From: CAYZED01 sp964477445
GTDB lineage: Bacteria; Bacillota; Clostridia; Lutisporales; Lutisporaceae
Assembly (NCBI GenBank): GCA_964477445.1
Contig: CAYZED010000001.1
Span: 62,001-126,000, forward strand
Direction: 5' to 3'
DNA: 64,000 bases
Shown piece by piece: positions 18,061 to 27,570 of this stretch. The notes beneath the pieces are model-generated. The model searched no databases. It was not told the DNA's origin and saw only the letters and a list, made by a program, of their open reading frames with translations. The position numbers were made by a program, and so were the translations under genes. The stretch's first letter is position 1, and every line of letters begins with the position of its first letter.

Positions 18061-19168
18061 ATATGAATTAATAAAAACGTGCGCTCAGTCGGGGGCAAGA
18101 CTTGGGAGGCTACACACACCTCATGGGATTATTGAAACACCGACATTTATGCCGGTGGGAACTCAAGCTACGGTTAAGGCAATGACCCCTTTGGAGTTGA
18201 AAGAAATCGGAGCTGAGATAATACTTAGCAATACTTACCACCTTTTTATAAGGCCAGGCCATAAATTAATAAAGAAATTTGGTGGGCTACACGGTTTTAT
18301 GAATTGGGATAGACCAATTCTAACAGATAGCGGAGGATTTCAAGTTTTCTCGCTTAATGAGCTTAGAAAAATTACGGAAGAGGGAGTAGTATTTAGATCT
18401 CACCTTGATGGAACTAAGCATTTCTTTACACCTGAATTTGTAATGGAAATCCAAGAAGCTCTTGGGGCTGATATTATTATGGCTTTTGATGAATGTACGC
18501 CTTGGCCGTGTGAGCATGACTACGCAAAGAAATCTCTGGAGAGAACAGCAAGATGGCTTAAACGATGTAAAGATTCTCATCAAAATTCCGAAAATCAGGC
18601 ATTGTTTGGTATTATTCAAGGTGGAACTTTTAAGGATTTGAGAATCGAAAGTGCGAAACTAACCACTAACATTGAACTACCTGGATATGCTATTGGAGGG
18701 CTTTCGGTTGGTGAGCCAAAAGACATTATGAATGAAGTTCTAGAATACACAGTACCCGAAATGCCTAAAGATAAACCAAGATACCTTATGGGAGTGGGTA
18801 GTCCTGATTGTTTAATAGATGGGGTTCTGAGAGGAATTGATATGTTCGATTGTGTTTTACCCACGAGAATCGCTAGAAATGGAACAGTAATGACTTCAAA
18901 TGGGAAACTTGTAATTAGAAATGCTGAGTACGCAGAAGATCATGAACCACTAGACACCAATTGTGATTGTTATGCATGTAAAAATTTTTCAAGAGGGTAT
19001 ATAAGACATCTTATTAAGGCAAATGAAATTCTTGGTGGAAGATTAACGACAGTCCACAATTTGAGATTCCTCCAAAATCTTATGAAGGATATTAGACAAG
19101 CCATTATGGACGATCGTCTATTAGATTTCAAAAAAGAGTTTTTCACAAGATACGGCTATAACATATAG
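18050..19168 (+). CDS. tgt: tRNA-guanine transglycosylase
   Basis: Exchanges the wobble guanine of GUN-anticodon tRNAs for the queuosine precursor preQ1. 372 residues, standard length. The general base Asp lies in ILTDSGGFQVFSL and the nucleophile Asp in DMFDCVLPTRIARNG; zinc ligands are in CDCYACKNF with a following His. TTG 18050 (MAVRYELIKT) is chosen because GGAGG lies 9-10 bases upstream, inside pepF. It overlaps pepF by 11 bases and heads the tgt-yajC-scfA-sec run that is common in Firmicutes. Confidence 0.95.
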   Translation: MAVRYELIKTCAQSGARLGRLHTPHGIIETPTFMPVGTQATVKAMTPLELKEIGAEIILSNTYHLFIRPGHKLIKKFGGLHGFMNWDRPILTDSGGFQVFSLNELRKITEEGVVFRSHLDGTKHFFTPEFVMEIQEALGADIIMAFDECTPWPCEHDYAKKSLERTARWLKRCKDSHQNSENQALFGIIQGGTFKDLRIESAKLTTNIELPGYAIGGLSVGEPKDIMNEVLEYTVPEMPKDKPRYLMGVGSPDCLIDGVLRGIDMFDCVLPTRIARNGTVMTSNGKLVIRNAEYAEDHEPLDTNCDCYACKNFSRGYIRHLIKANEILGGRLTTVHNLRFLQNLMKDIRQAIMDDRLLDFKKEFFTRYGYNI

Positions 19169-19266
19169 TTTCAGTAAGATATGGCTATAATTTTTAGATT
19201 TTTAAAGACAAAGCTATTTTTTTCTGATATGATATTATTTGAACAAAATCAAAGGAGGAAATGAAA

Positions 19267-19584
19267 TTGAAAACAAATGATATAATCGCGTTAGTTCTTC
19301 AGTTCGCTGTAATTATTGGTATATTTTGGTTTTTCCTTATCAGACCACAAAGAGAGAGACAAAAAAAGACTGAAACAATGAGAAAGAATGTTAAAGAAGG
19401 CGACGAAATAATAACTATCGGTGGAATTTATGGAAAAGTAATGAACGCTAAAGAAGATTTGATTACTATTGAAGTTGGTGCCGATAAAACAAAGATTAAA
19501 ATCGCAAGATGGGCTGTTGGAAACGTAACTAATAGTGAAGAAAAAGCTATTGAGACAGATAAGCTTGAAGGTGAAAGCAAATAA
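19267..19584 (+). CDS. yajC: Sec translocon accessory protein YajC
   Basis: Small single-pass membrane protein of the SecDF-YajC complex. One N-terminal helix (IIALVLQFAVIIGIFWFFLI) is followed by the signature RPQRERQKK and a beta domain (GDEIITIGGIYGKV). An ATG at 19261 lies only two bases after GGAGG, too close for initiation; TTG at 19267 has 8-base spacing and is the better start. It lies between tgt and the SCIFF gene; secD follows after a carbonic-anhydrase-like insertion. Confidence 0.93.
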   Translation: MKTNDIIALVLQFAVIIGIFWFFLIRPQRERQKKTETMRKNVKEGDEIITIGGIYGKVMNAKEDLITIEVGADKTKIKIARWAVGNVTNSEEKAIETDKLEGESK

Positions 19585-19626
19585 TTAGAATACTGATACT
19601 ATATTTATTTCGGAGGTGATACTTAT

Positions 19627-19809
19627 ATGAAGCATATAAAAACTCTCAATAAAAAAACTCTTTGTGAAAGCTCACTAAAGGGTGGTTGTGGTGAATGTCA
19701 GAACTCATGTCAATCAGCATGTAAGACCTCTGCTACTGTAGCAAATCTTAGATGCGAGAATGTTGAAAACACAAGAGTGAAAAAGACATCCCAGATTAAC
19801 ACGCTATAA
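19627..19809 (+). CDS. scfA: SCIFF ranthipeptide precursor (six-cysteine peptide), variant
   Basis: A 60-residue ribosomal peptide of the SCIFF family, found almost throughout Clostridia and modified by a radical-SAM maturase that makes thioether crosslinks. The conserved start MKHIKTLN and core GGCGECQNSCQSACKTS are present. Cysteines are at 13, 21, 24, 28, 32 and 43. The family's Cys at position 36 (KTSCTV) is Ala here, while the Cys32/Thr37 pair reported to be crosslinked in a characterised member is kept; Cys13 is extra. A near-perfect GGAGGTGAT precedes the ATG. The usual maturase gene scfB is not next door or anywhere in the window. Confidence 0.93.
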   Translation: MKHIKTLNKKTLCESSLKGGCGECQNSCQSACKTSATVANLRCENVENTRVKKTSQINTL

Positions 19810-19814
19810 AAATT

Positions 19815-19845
19815 AAGCAGTGACTGGAAAGTTGCTGCTTTGTTT
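19815..19845 (+). terminator. Hairpin terminator after scfA
   Basis: AAGCAGTGACT and AGTTGCTGCTT form an 11-bp stem with two G-T pairs around GGAA, followed by TGTTT. It may limit transcription from scfA into the downstream gene. Confidence 0.6.
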
Positions 19846-19904
19846 ATGTTAATGAAAGTTATTCTTTTTTTCGAAACCGACTTTGTGATTTTGGAGGAAA
19901 CATT

Positions 19905-20408
19905 TTGATTATAGAATTCGAAGGAAATTTACCAATAATTGATGAAACGGTATTTGTTGCTGAAGGTACTCAAATTATTGGAAAAGTAGAAATAAAAAAA
20001 GACGCTGCAGTGTGGTTTAATGCTGTTATAAGATCCGATGAAGCATCGATAACTATCGGAGAGAACACAAATATTCAAGATGGTTGCACACTTCATGACG
20101 ATACTGGATATGATTTAGTGGTAGGCAGAGACGTCACCGTAGGTCATAATGTAATTTTGCATGGATGTAAGATTGCGAATAATGTCTTAGTGGGAATGGG
20201 AAGTACTATTCTAACAGGGGCAGAAATTTCTGAAAATACTATTATCGGAGCGAATTCATTGGTTACACAGGGGAAAAAGTTTCCACCAGGCGTATTAATT
20301 ACTGGAAGTCCGGCTAAGGTTATGCGAGAGCTTAAGGCTGAAGAAATTGAAAACATTAAAATTTCTGTAGCAGGTTATGTTAATAAAAAGAATATTTACA
20401 TGAAATAA
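19905..20408 (+). CDS. Gamma-carbonic anhydrase-like hexapeptide-repeat protein
   Basis: A 167-residue left-handed beta-helix protein of the YrdA/PaaY/CaiE branch of gamma-class carbonic anhydrases. Hexapeptide repeats run from residue ~10 to 150. The three metal-binding His are in CTLHDD, VTVGHNV and ILHGCKI. TTG 19905 is the start, with GGAGG 9 bases upstream. It occupies the place between scfA and secD where a SCIFF maturase is usually found. Members often act as metal-dependent anhydrases or thioesterase-like proteins; true activity is not certain. Confidence 0.88.
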   Translation: MIIEFEGNLPIIDETVFVAEGTQIIGKVEIKKDAAVWFNAVIRSDEASITIGENTNIQDGCTLHDDTGYDLVVGRDVTVGHNVILHGCKIANNVLVGMGSTILTGAEISENTIIGANSLVTQGKKFPPGVLITGSPAKVMRELKAEEIENIKISVAGYVNKKNIYMK

Positions 20409-20409
20409 A

Positions 20410-20443
20410 GACGGCTTCGTCGTATTTGTCAGTATGTAAATTT
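20410..20443 (+). repeat. Dispersed intergenic repeat with GGCTTCG hairpin, copy 2
   Basis: GACGGCTTCGTCGTATTTGTC... starts 2 bases after the gamma-carbonic-anhydrase stop. GACG-GCTT-CGTC forms a 4-bp hairpin. The first 11 bases are identical to the copy at 5737. Confidence 0.5.
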
Positions 20444-20475
20444 TCTATTAAATAATTTCTTAAAAATGGTTAGAA

Positions 20476-20504
20476 TTGACTTGAACAGAGCTAATTAGTA
20501 TAAT
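20476..20504 (+). promoter_or_regulatory. Sigma-A promoter for secDF
   Basis: TTGACT (20476-20481), 17-bp spacer, TATAAT (20499-20504), 36 bases upstream of the secD start. It would let secDF be transcribed independently of tgt-yajC. Confidence 0.8.
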
Positions 20505-20539
20505 AAGCTTTGTTAGATTTAAAAGGAGGAGAAAAGAAG

Positions 20540-21810
20540 ATGAAAGGCAAAAACCTGGGGCTACTTGCTGGTGCTGTAGTATTGATTTTTCTTATTGCAT
20601 CGCTTGCTATATTTGGCCTAATACCAATCGGAAAATTTTATATTTCACCAGTGAAGGACATGATTAAGCTAGGTCTTGATTTAAGAGGTGGAGTTAGTGT
20701 TTTACTAGAAGCAAAACCAAAGGATGGGGAAACAATAACAACAGATAAAATTAATAGAGCGATAAGCATTATCGAAAACAGAGTTAATGGTTTAGGAGTA
20801 ACCGAACCGACTGTATCGGCTTCGGGAACAAATAGAATCTTGGTAGAAATCCCTGGTATAAAAGATACTGTTCAAGCACTAGAGTTAATAGGTAAAACAG
20901 CCCAATTAAATTTTGTTGATGAAAATAAAAAGATTGTAATGACTGGTGCGGATGTTAAATCAGCTAAGGCTGAACTAGTGAGGCCACAAGATAGTTTGAC
21001 AGAGCAACCAGTAGTTTCTTTCGTACTTACAAGCGTAGGAGCGAAAAAATTCGCCGCTGTTACTAAAACTAATCTTGGGAAAATAATTAGCATAGAGCTA
21101 GATGGTAAAGTTTTAACCGCACCTAGGGTTGAATCTGAAATACCAAATGGCGAAGGATATATAGAAGGCAGTGAATCATTAGAAGAAGCCGCAAAAACTG
21201 CTCTATTAATTAGTGCGGGAGCACTTCCTATAGACCTTGAACAAATGTCAGTTATGAGTGTTGGACCACAGCTCGGAGCTAGTTCATTCGAAAAAACTGC
21301 GTTCGCTGGTGGAATAGGGATTATTATAATATTTATATTTATGATAGTATTCTATAGAGTTCCTGGCGTTATTGCTAATATATCACTTATTCTTTATACG
21401 GCTTTAGTACTATTCATACTAGCTGGGTTTAAAGCCACATTGACTTTACCTGGTATTGCAGGTATTATACTCTCGGTCGGTATGGCAGTAGATGCGAATA
21501 TATTAATATTCGAAAGACTAAAGGAAGAGTTAAGACTTGGAAAGACTTTAAGAGCTGCAATGGATGCAGGCTTTAAAAGAGCTTTCTTAACAATATTTGA
21601 TTCTAACTTAACTACCATAATAGCAGCAGTCGTTCTTTTCTACTTCGGTTCTGGGACGATAAAAGGTTTCGCGCTTACATTGATTATCGGGGTATTAACT
21701 AGTATGTTCACAGCGCTTACTGTAACTAAATTCCTCTTGAAAACGCTTATTGACAGCGGATTAATCAAGAATACCAAGCTNNNNNNNNNNCCAAGCTTTA
21801 TAGCAGATAG
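20540..21810 (+). CDS. secD: Protein translocase subunit SecD (contains scaffold gap)
   Basis: Membrane protein that, with SecF, uses the proton gradient to pull exported proteins through SecYEG. The order is TM1, the periplasmic P1 domain with DLRGG near the start (KLGLDLRGGV), then five TM helices including GMAVDANILIFERLKEE, the conserved proton-path segment. ATG 20540 has GGAGG 10 bases before it. The 10-N gap at 21781 is flanked on both sides by CCAAGCT. Collapsing it gives the ending IKNTKLYSR and the stop TAG at 21808, directly overlapping the ribosome binding site of secF. Confidence 0.95.
21781..21790. other. Scaffold gap (10 N) at the secD 3' end, likely false
   Basis: CCAAGCT is present at 21774-21780 (ending just before the Ns) and again at 21791-21797. 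Removing one copy and the Ns keeps secD in frame to a natural stop. Confidence 0.85.
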
Positions 21811-21823
21811 GAGGTAATGAGTT

Positions 21824-22702
21824 ATGAAAACGATTCAATTTATGAAATATAAATTTATTCTCTTTGCCGTGTCTGCGATAATTTTTGTTATCGGCGGAGT
21901 ATTTGGCGTAATCCATGGCGGATTTAACTTAGGAATGGACTTTACTGGAGGAGCTACACTGTTAGCAGATATGGGCAAACCATTTAGTATATCTGATGTA
22001 AGAAAAGTTGTTGATGTATATGATAATGCAGCAGTTATTACGACAGCTGGAGATAAAAAACAGGAAGTTTACATTAAAACAAAGCATATATTTACGAATA
22101 AAGAACGAACAGATCTAACTAATACTTTTAATTCGAAATTTGGTGTAACCCAAGAAAAAATGCAGTTTGACACTATTGGAGCAGTTATAGGAAACGAATT
22201 AAGCCAGCAGGCATAGCTCGCACTGTTTTTCGCAATGATTGGAATAATGATTTACATTTCTTTCAGATTTGAGTGGAAATTTGGATTGGCGGCAGTATTG
22301 GCATTAATTCATGACTTGATGATGTTGATAACAGTTTATTTAGTGTTGGATATTCCTGTAAACGGAGCTTTTATAGCGGCTGTTTTAACTATAGTGGGTT
22401 ATTCAGTTAATGACACTATTGTTATATTCGATAGAATTAGAGAAACTATGAAATTCCAAAGGAAATTTGAGGTTGAGCCATTAGTTGATGATTCGATTAC
22501 TCAGACATTAGCCAGATCCATAAATACTGTAATGACAGTGCTTATTTGTATCGCTTCCCTGTACGTTTTCGGAGTTCCTTCAATAAGAGAATTCGCTCTT
22601 CCACTTTTCATTGGGGTTGCCAGCGGATGTTATTCATCAATATTCATAGCAAGTCCTATCTGGGTACTACTTAAAGGAAATAAGAAAAAAGCAGTTGCTT
22701 AA
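21824..22702 (+). pseudogene. secF: SecF coding region with an in-frame amber stop at codon 131
   Basis: Partner of SecD in the SecDF export motor. The frame is continuous from ATG 21824 (GGAGG 9 bases upstream) to TAA at 22700, except for a TAG at 22214-22216. Both halves are clean SecF: FNLGMDFTGGATLL before the stop; IGIMIYISFRFEWKFG and GYSVNDTIVIFDRIRE after it. The stop falls at the start of TM2, in QA*LALFFAM where homologues carry a hydrophobic residue; one base change from TTG (Leu) explains it. This may be a sequencing error, a true nonsense mutation or a suppressed codon; other genes here use TAG as a normal stop. The downstream ATGs (22235, 22247) lack a good ribosome binding site. 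Confidence 0.85.
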
Positions 22703-22735
22703 AATATAAATGGAATTCATTTGATTGTATGATGG

Positions 22736-22766
22736 AGGGCTGTGCATAACAGCCCTTCATTTCAAT
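22736..22766 (+). terminator. Terminator after secDF
   Basis: AGGGCTGT and ACAGCCCT pair perfectly around GCATA, followed by TCATTTCAATTT. Confidence 0.6.
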
Positions 22767-22780
22767 TTAATCTAAAGTAT

Positions 22781-22819
22781 AGTATTTACTTATGGCATAA
22801 ATACTGCGAAGCCGCTTTT
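22781..22819 (-). repeat. Dispersed intergenic repeat with GGCTTCG hairpin, copy 3 (minus strand)
   Basis: Read on the minus strand it is AAAAGCGGCTTCGCAG..., ending ATAAGTAAATACT, matching 5737-5772 at 28 of 36 positions. GCG-GCTT-CGC forms the hairpin. It ends 19 bases before the recJ start. Confidence 0.6.
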
Positions 22820-22838
22820 ATCTGTGTGTGGAGGAATC

Positions 22839-24558
22839 ATGAAAAAAAAATGGGTTAGTTACAATAAGGATTATAATAGCGAGAATTTCATCAAAGAACT
22901 AAACATGCCTGAGATATTTTTTCCGTTGCTATTAAATAGAGGTATCAGCGATATTTCGGCTGCGAAAGAGTATTTTTTTGGAAATATTGATGAAAATTTA
23001 GCGGATCCTTTTTTGTTAAAAGACATGCAAAAAGCAATTAATCGTTTAGAAATTGCGATAAATAATAAAGAGAAAATAGTCATTTATGGAGATNNNNNNN
23101 NNNTATGATGTGGATGGGATCACATCTAGTTCATATTTATATAGAATTTTTTCTGAGCTTGGTGCCAAAGTCGAAGTATATATACCTAATAGGTTTGAAG
23201 AGGGGTATGGTCTTAATGACGAAGCGATAATAAAACTTCATGAATCTGGTGCAAAGCTAATTGTTACAGTGGATTGTGGCATAAGATCAATCGAAACTGT
23301 CACTTTAGCAAACAGTCTGTTACTCGATATTATAATTACAGATCACCATGAATGCGGAGATGTTTTACCGAATGCATTAGCAGTTATAAATCCAAATAGA
23401 GTCGACTCAGAATATCCATTTAGAAAGCTAGCAGGAGTAGGAGTTTCTATGCGATTAGCGACTGCTTTATGTAAGCGCTTAAACAAAATTGGACTAGAGA
23501 AAAAATATTTGGAGCTTGTCGCGATCGGTACTGTTGCTGATGTTGTTCCACTAGAAGGTGAAAATCGTATTATTGTAAAGAGTGGATTAGCAATTATAAA
23601 AGATTCAAGTATTCCAGGGGTGAAGGCTTTATGCGAAGTTTGTGCGCTAAATGACAAACAAATCACGTCTTATAGTATTGGTTTCGTTATAGGTCCGAGA
23701 ATAAATGCGGCTGGAAGATTATCAAGCGCAATGCTCTGCGTGGAATTATTCACAACAGAGAATTATCAGCGAGCACTAGAAATCTCTAAAGAACTTGACA
23801 TGGAAAACAGAGAAAGACAAAAAATTGAACAGAAGATAGTTGAAGATGCTATAGAAAAAATCGAATCTGAATCTCTGGCTGAAGAGTATGGGATATTGGT
23901 TGTAGCTGGTGAAGGCTGGCACAGTGGAGTTATAGGAATAGTGGCCTCAAGATTAGTAGAAAAGTACTATTTGCCAACGTTGGTAATTTCTATTGAAGGC
24001 GAAAAAGCTAAGGGCTCCGCTAGGTCAATTAGCGGTGTTAATATTTTTGAATTAATGAATTCGGCTAGCGATAATTTTGAAAAATTTGGCGGACATGAAA
24101 TGGCCGCTGGATTTTCTATGGAAGCAGAAAAGATTCATGATTTAAGAGAAGTTCTAAACAAAAAGCTTATTGATATCACAGGTGGAGCGCGATTTGTACC
24201 CGAAATAAAAGTAGATTATCGAATTGAATCAAATGACTTAAAGCGAGAAACTGTAACGGGTTTGAAGCTTTTTGAACCGTATGGAATGGGGAATCCTTCT
24301 CCAGTTTTTGTGGCAAGAGGATTAAGAGTTGTATCGGTTAAACGAATGGGAGCGGATGGCAGTCATTTGAGAATATCTTTGTTTGATGGAGAAAAGACAA
24401 TTGATGCCGTGGCATTTGGAAAAGGGGATATGGAAACTAGCCTTAAAAATGATAGCACCGTTGATGTTTTGTGCAATCTAGAAATAAACACTTGGAATGG
24501 TTACGATAAATTACAGATTAATATCAAAGACATAAAAATTGTCATGCAAAATTGCTAG
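22839..24558 (+). CDS. recJ: Single-stranded-DNA-specific exonuclease RecJ (contains scaffold gap)
   Basis: DHH-family 5'-3' exonuclease acting in recombination and mismatch repair. Motifs: YGDYDVDGIT (motif I, spanning the gap), VDCGI, TDHHE (the DHH), GTVADVVPL, GPRINAAGR, and the C-terminal GGHEMAAGFS of the DHHA1 domain, followed by an OB-like domain. ATG 22839 has GGAGG 5 bases upstream. If the 10 Ns at 23094 are deleted, GGAGAT joins TATGATGTGGAT to give the perfect motif and one frame of 569 residues, so nothing seems missing. Confidence 0.94.
23094..23103. other. Scaffold gap (10 N) in recJ, likely zero length
   Basis: Removing the Ns alone restores YGDYDVDG and a continuous frame of exact length. 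Confidence 0.85.
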
Positions 24559-24640
24559 TTTGCTTGAAGAAGCGGACGATTCAAGCTATACTAGTATGCA
24601 TATGAATAAAGAAATCATTACTAAATGAGGAGGAAACACG

Positions 24641-25153
24641 ATGGATTACGATAAATATATAAGGGTTATTGAGAATTTTCCCAAAGATGGAATCAGTTTT
24701 AAAGATGTAACCACTCTTTTGAAAAATGGTGAGGTATTTAAGTCAGCAGTTAAAGAAATAGCCGAAGAAATAAGATTGAAAAAAATAGATGTTATTGTAG
24801 GACCAGAAGCAAGAGGGTTTATTTTTGGGGCTCCTGTGGCATATGAGTTGGGTGTAGGTTTTGTACCTGTCAGAAAACCAGGGAAATTACCAGGAGAAAC
24901 AGTTTCATTCGAATATGACTTAGAATATGGGACAGATTGTTTAGAAATACATAAGGATGCTATTACACCAGGAATGAGAGTAGCAATAGTTGATGATTTA
25001 TTAGCCACTGGTGGAACAATCGAATCAACCATAAAACTAGTCGAATCATTAGGAGCAGAAGTTGTTCATATAGGATTTTTGATTGAATTAACGGAACTTG
25101 AAGGTAGATCTAAATTAGATGGATATGATGTAGAAGCATTAGTTAAATACTAA
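24641..25153 (+). CDS. apt: Adenine phosphoribosyltransferase
   Basis: Salvages adenine to AMP using PRPP. 170 residues, the standard length. The PRPP-binding loop VAIVDDLLATGGT lies at ~120-132; the adenine-site motif GPEARGFIFG lies at ~57-66. AGGAGG precedes the ATG by 7 bases. Its position between recJ and relA is the ordinary Firmicute order, and an adenine-salvage gene next to a purine-dependent alarmone synthase is a recurrent pairing. Confidence 0.95.
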   Translation: MDYDKYIRVIENFPKDGISFKDVTTLLKNGEVFKSAVKEIAEEIRLKKIDVIVGPEARGFIFGAPVAYELGVGFVPVRKPGKLPGETVSFEYDLEYGTDCLEIHKDAITPGMRVAIVDDLLATGGTIESTIKLVESLGAEVVHIGFLIELTELEGRSKLDGYDVEALVKY

Positions 25154-25244
25154 AATATTATTGAGGTGGCATCATAAATTATTTTAGTTTGAAATCGTTT
25201 AGAATAACATCATTTAGTGATAACATTCATGAAGCATAAATTAG

Positions 25245-25272
25245 TTGAATATTAATAAATATTAAGTATAAT
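25245..25272 (+). promoter_or_regulatory. Sigma-A promoter for relA
   Basis: TTGAAT (25245-25250), 16-bp spacer, TATAAT (25267-25272), 40 bases before the relA start. Confidence 0.65.
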
Positions 25273-25311
25273 ATAGTTTTAGTAATAGTATTGAGAAAGG
25301 CAGGTGTTTTC

Positions 25312-27474
25312 ATGGAGCTTCAGACATTATTAGATAGAATATTGACCATTAATCCTAAGGCAGAAACTGAACTTATAATAAAAGCTTATGAACTCGCCTA
25401 TAAAGCTCACGAAGGTCAAAAGAGGGATTCAGGTGAAGAGTATATAATTCATCCAACAGAGGTTGCATATATATTAGTTGAACTGAATATGGATGTTCCT
25501 ACCATTGTTGCAGGCATTCTACATGATGTAATTGAGGACACAAGTTATACTTTTGATCAAATAAAAGAAATTTTTGGAGAAGAAATTGCAAAACTTGTCG
25601 ATGGTGTGACGAAGCTTGGCAAACTAGAATATAAAACAAAAGAAGAACAACAGGCGGAAACTTTCAGAAAAATGTTTATTGCTATGTCAAAAGATATCAG
25701 AGTAATTTTGATAAAACTAGCAGACAGACTACATAATATGAGAACTCTTAAATATGTTACACTCGAAAAACAAAAAGAAAAAGCAGAAGAAACAATGGAG
25801 ATATACGCTCCAATTGCTCATAGACTAGGAATCTCAAAAATCAAATGGGAAATGGAAGACCTTGCGCTAAGGTATAAAGATCCTCAAGGTTATTATGATC
25901 TAGTTGAAAAGGTTGCAAAAAAGAGAAAAGAACGCGAAGATGAAATTAATGGAATTATAAATGAAATACGGGAAGAAGTACTCGAGATAGGCATTGAAGC
26001 ACATATAGAGGGACGACCAAAGAGTTTTTATAGTATTTACAGAAAAATGTATTATCAGAATAAACCTTTTGAACAAATATTTGATTTGACTGCAGTTAGA
26101 ATTATCGTCGATTCAGTTAAAGATTGCTATGGAGTTTTAGGGATAGTTCATACTCTATGGAAACCAATACCAGGAAGGTTTAAAGACTATATCGCTATGC
26201 CAAAGCCTAATATGTACCAATCAATACATACTACTCTTTTAGGGCCTGATGGACAACCGTTCGAGGTTCAAATTAGAACATGGGAAATGCATAGAATATC
26301 AGAGATGGGTATTGCAGCACATTGGAAATATAAAGAAGGAAAAAGCTGTGCGACTGATTTAGACGAAAAACTAAAATGGCTGAGACAGATGCTTGAGTGG
26401 CAAAATGATATAAACGATAATACAGAATTCATGGAAACTCTTAAAATTGATCTTTTCACTGATGAGGTTTATGTTTTTACGCCTAAAGGTGATGTTATGG
26501 ATCTACCTGTGGACTCGACGCCTATTGATTTTGCATATAGAATTCACAGTCAAATTGGGAATCGTTGTATAGGCGCGAAAATAAATAGCAAAATTGTACC
26601 TCTTGATTATAAACTTCAGACAGGCGATATCATAGAAATTGTAACATCATCAAATGCTAATGGACCAAGTCGAGATTGGTTAAAAATCGTTAAGAGTAGC
26701 CAAGCAAAGAACAAAATCAGACAATGGTTTAAAAAAGAAAAAAGAGAAGAGAATATCGTTAAAGGCAAAGAAATGCTTGAGCTAGAAGTTAAGAAACAAG
26801 GCTTCACCAAAGCTCAGTTATTAAAACCTGATTGGATTGAATTATCTTATAAAAAATTCGGATTACACGCTGTAGATGATATGTATTCAGCTATTGGCTT
26901 TGGAGGGCTTACACCGAATCAAATTGTAAATAAAATAAAAGAAGAATACCGAAAGACTATTAAACCAGAAGAAACAGAAGAAGAAGTATTAGAGAGCAGA
27001 GTGAGTAAGACACAGAGAAGGCCAAACAGTAACGCGAATGGCATTTTTGTTAAGGGTGTTGATAACGTTTTAGTGAGATTTTCTAAGTGCTGTAATCCAG
27101 TACCTGGAGATGAAATTATCGGGTATATTACTAAAGGTCGCGGTGTTTCAGTTCACAGAAAAGACTGTACAAACGCTTCTGGATTAATGAATGAGCAAGA
27201 ACGATTAATCGAAGTAGGATGGAATGAAACATCTAAATCCTCTTATAAAGTTGATTTAGAAATAAGATCGATTGATAGAAAAGGGTTATTAGCCGATATA
27301 ACAGCAATTGTTGATGACTCTAGGATTAATATAGTCACATTTAGCTCAAGAACCACAAAAGATAAAATGTGTATTGTCAATTTAGTACTTGAAATAGACG
27401 ACATTGAACAAATGAACAGAGTAATTAAGAAAATGCACAGAATTCAAGGCGTTACGGATGTCTATAGAAAGTAG
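25312..27474 (+). CDS. relA: Bifunctional (p)ppGpp synthase/hydrolase
   Basis: Makes and degrades the stringent-response alarmone. 720 residues with the full Rel layout: HD hydrolase domain (~45-155, with ILHDVIEDT and the second His-Asp region KLADRLHNMRTL), synthetase domain (~235-350, with YQSIHTTLLGP), TGS domain (~395-455, TPKGDVMDLPVDSTPIDFAY), a Cys/His-containing linker (KCCNPVPGDEI) and a C-terminal ACT domain. Both catalytic halves look intact. ATG 25312 follows AGGTG by 6 bases; the TTG at 25291 has no ribosome binding site. Confidence 0.95.
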   Translation: MELQTLLDRILTINPKAETELIIKAYELAYKAHEGQKRDSGEEYIIHPTEVAYILVELNMDVPTIVAGILHDVIEDTSYTFDQIKEIFGEEIAKLVDGVTKLGKLEYKTKEEQQAETFRKMFIAMSKDIRVILIKLADRLHNMRTLKYVTLEKQKEKAEETMEIYAPIAHRLGISKIKWEMEDLALRYKDPQGYYDLVEKVAKKRKEREDEINGIINEIREEVLEIGIEAHIEGRPKSFYSIYRKMYYQNKPFEQIFDLTAVRIIVDSVKDCYGVLGIVHTLWKPIPGRFKDYIAMPKPNMYQSIHTTLLGPDGQPFEVQIRTWEMHRISEMGIAAHWKYKEGKSCATDLDEKLKWLRQMLEWQNDINDNTEFMETLKIDLFTDEVYVFTPKGDVMDLPVDSTPIDFAYRIHSQIGNRCIGAKINSKIVPLDYKLQTGDIIEIVTSSNANGPSRDWLKIVKSSQAKNKIRQWFKKEKREENIVKGKEMLELEVKKQGFTKAQLLKPDWIELSYKKFGLHAVDDMYSAIGFGGLTPNQIVNKIKEEYRKTIKPEETEEEVLESRVSKTQRRPNSNANGIFVKGVDNVLVRFSKCCNPVPGDEIIGYITKGRGVSVHRKDCTNASGLMNEQERLIEVGWNETSKSSYKVDLEIRSIDRKGLLADITAIVDDSRINIVTFSSRTTKDKMCIVNLVLEIDDIEQMNRVIKKMHRIQGVTDVYRK

Positions 27475-27570
27475 TATGTGTGTAAAATACATTTTTTCGA
27501 GTTGGGAATATAATTAGATGCAAGGAAACGTTTCCATTCATAATAAGGTGAAAAATAGAGGAGCAAAAAG

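Noticed and set aside
22214..22216. Pyrrolysine insertion at the secF amber codon
   Set aside because: The position lies at a membrane helix where hydrophobic residues are expected, and TAG ends many other genes here; no pyl genes are in the window.
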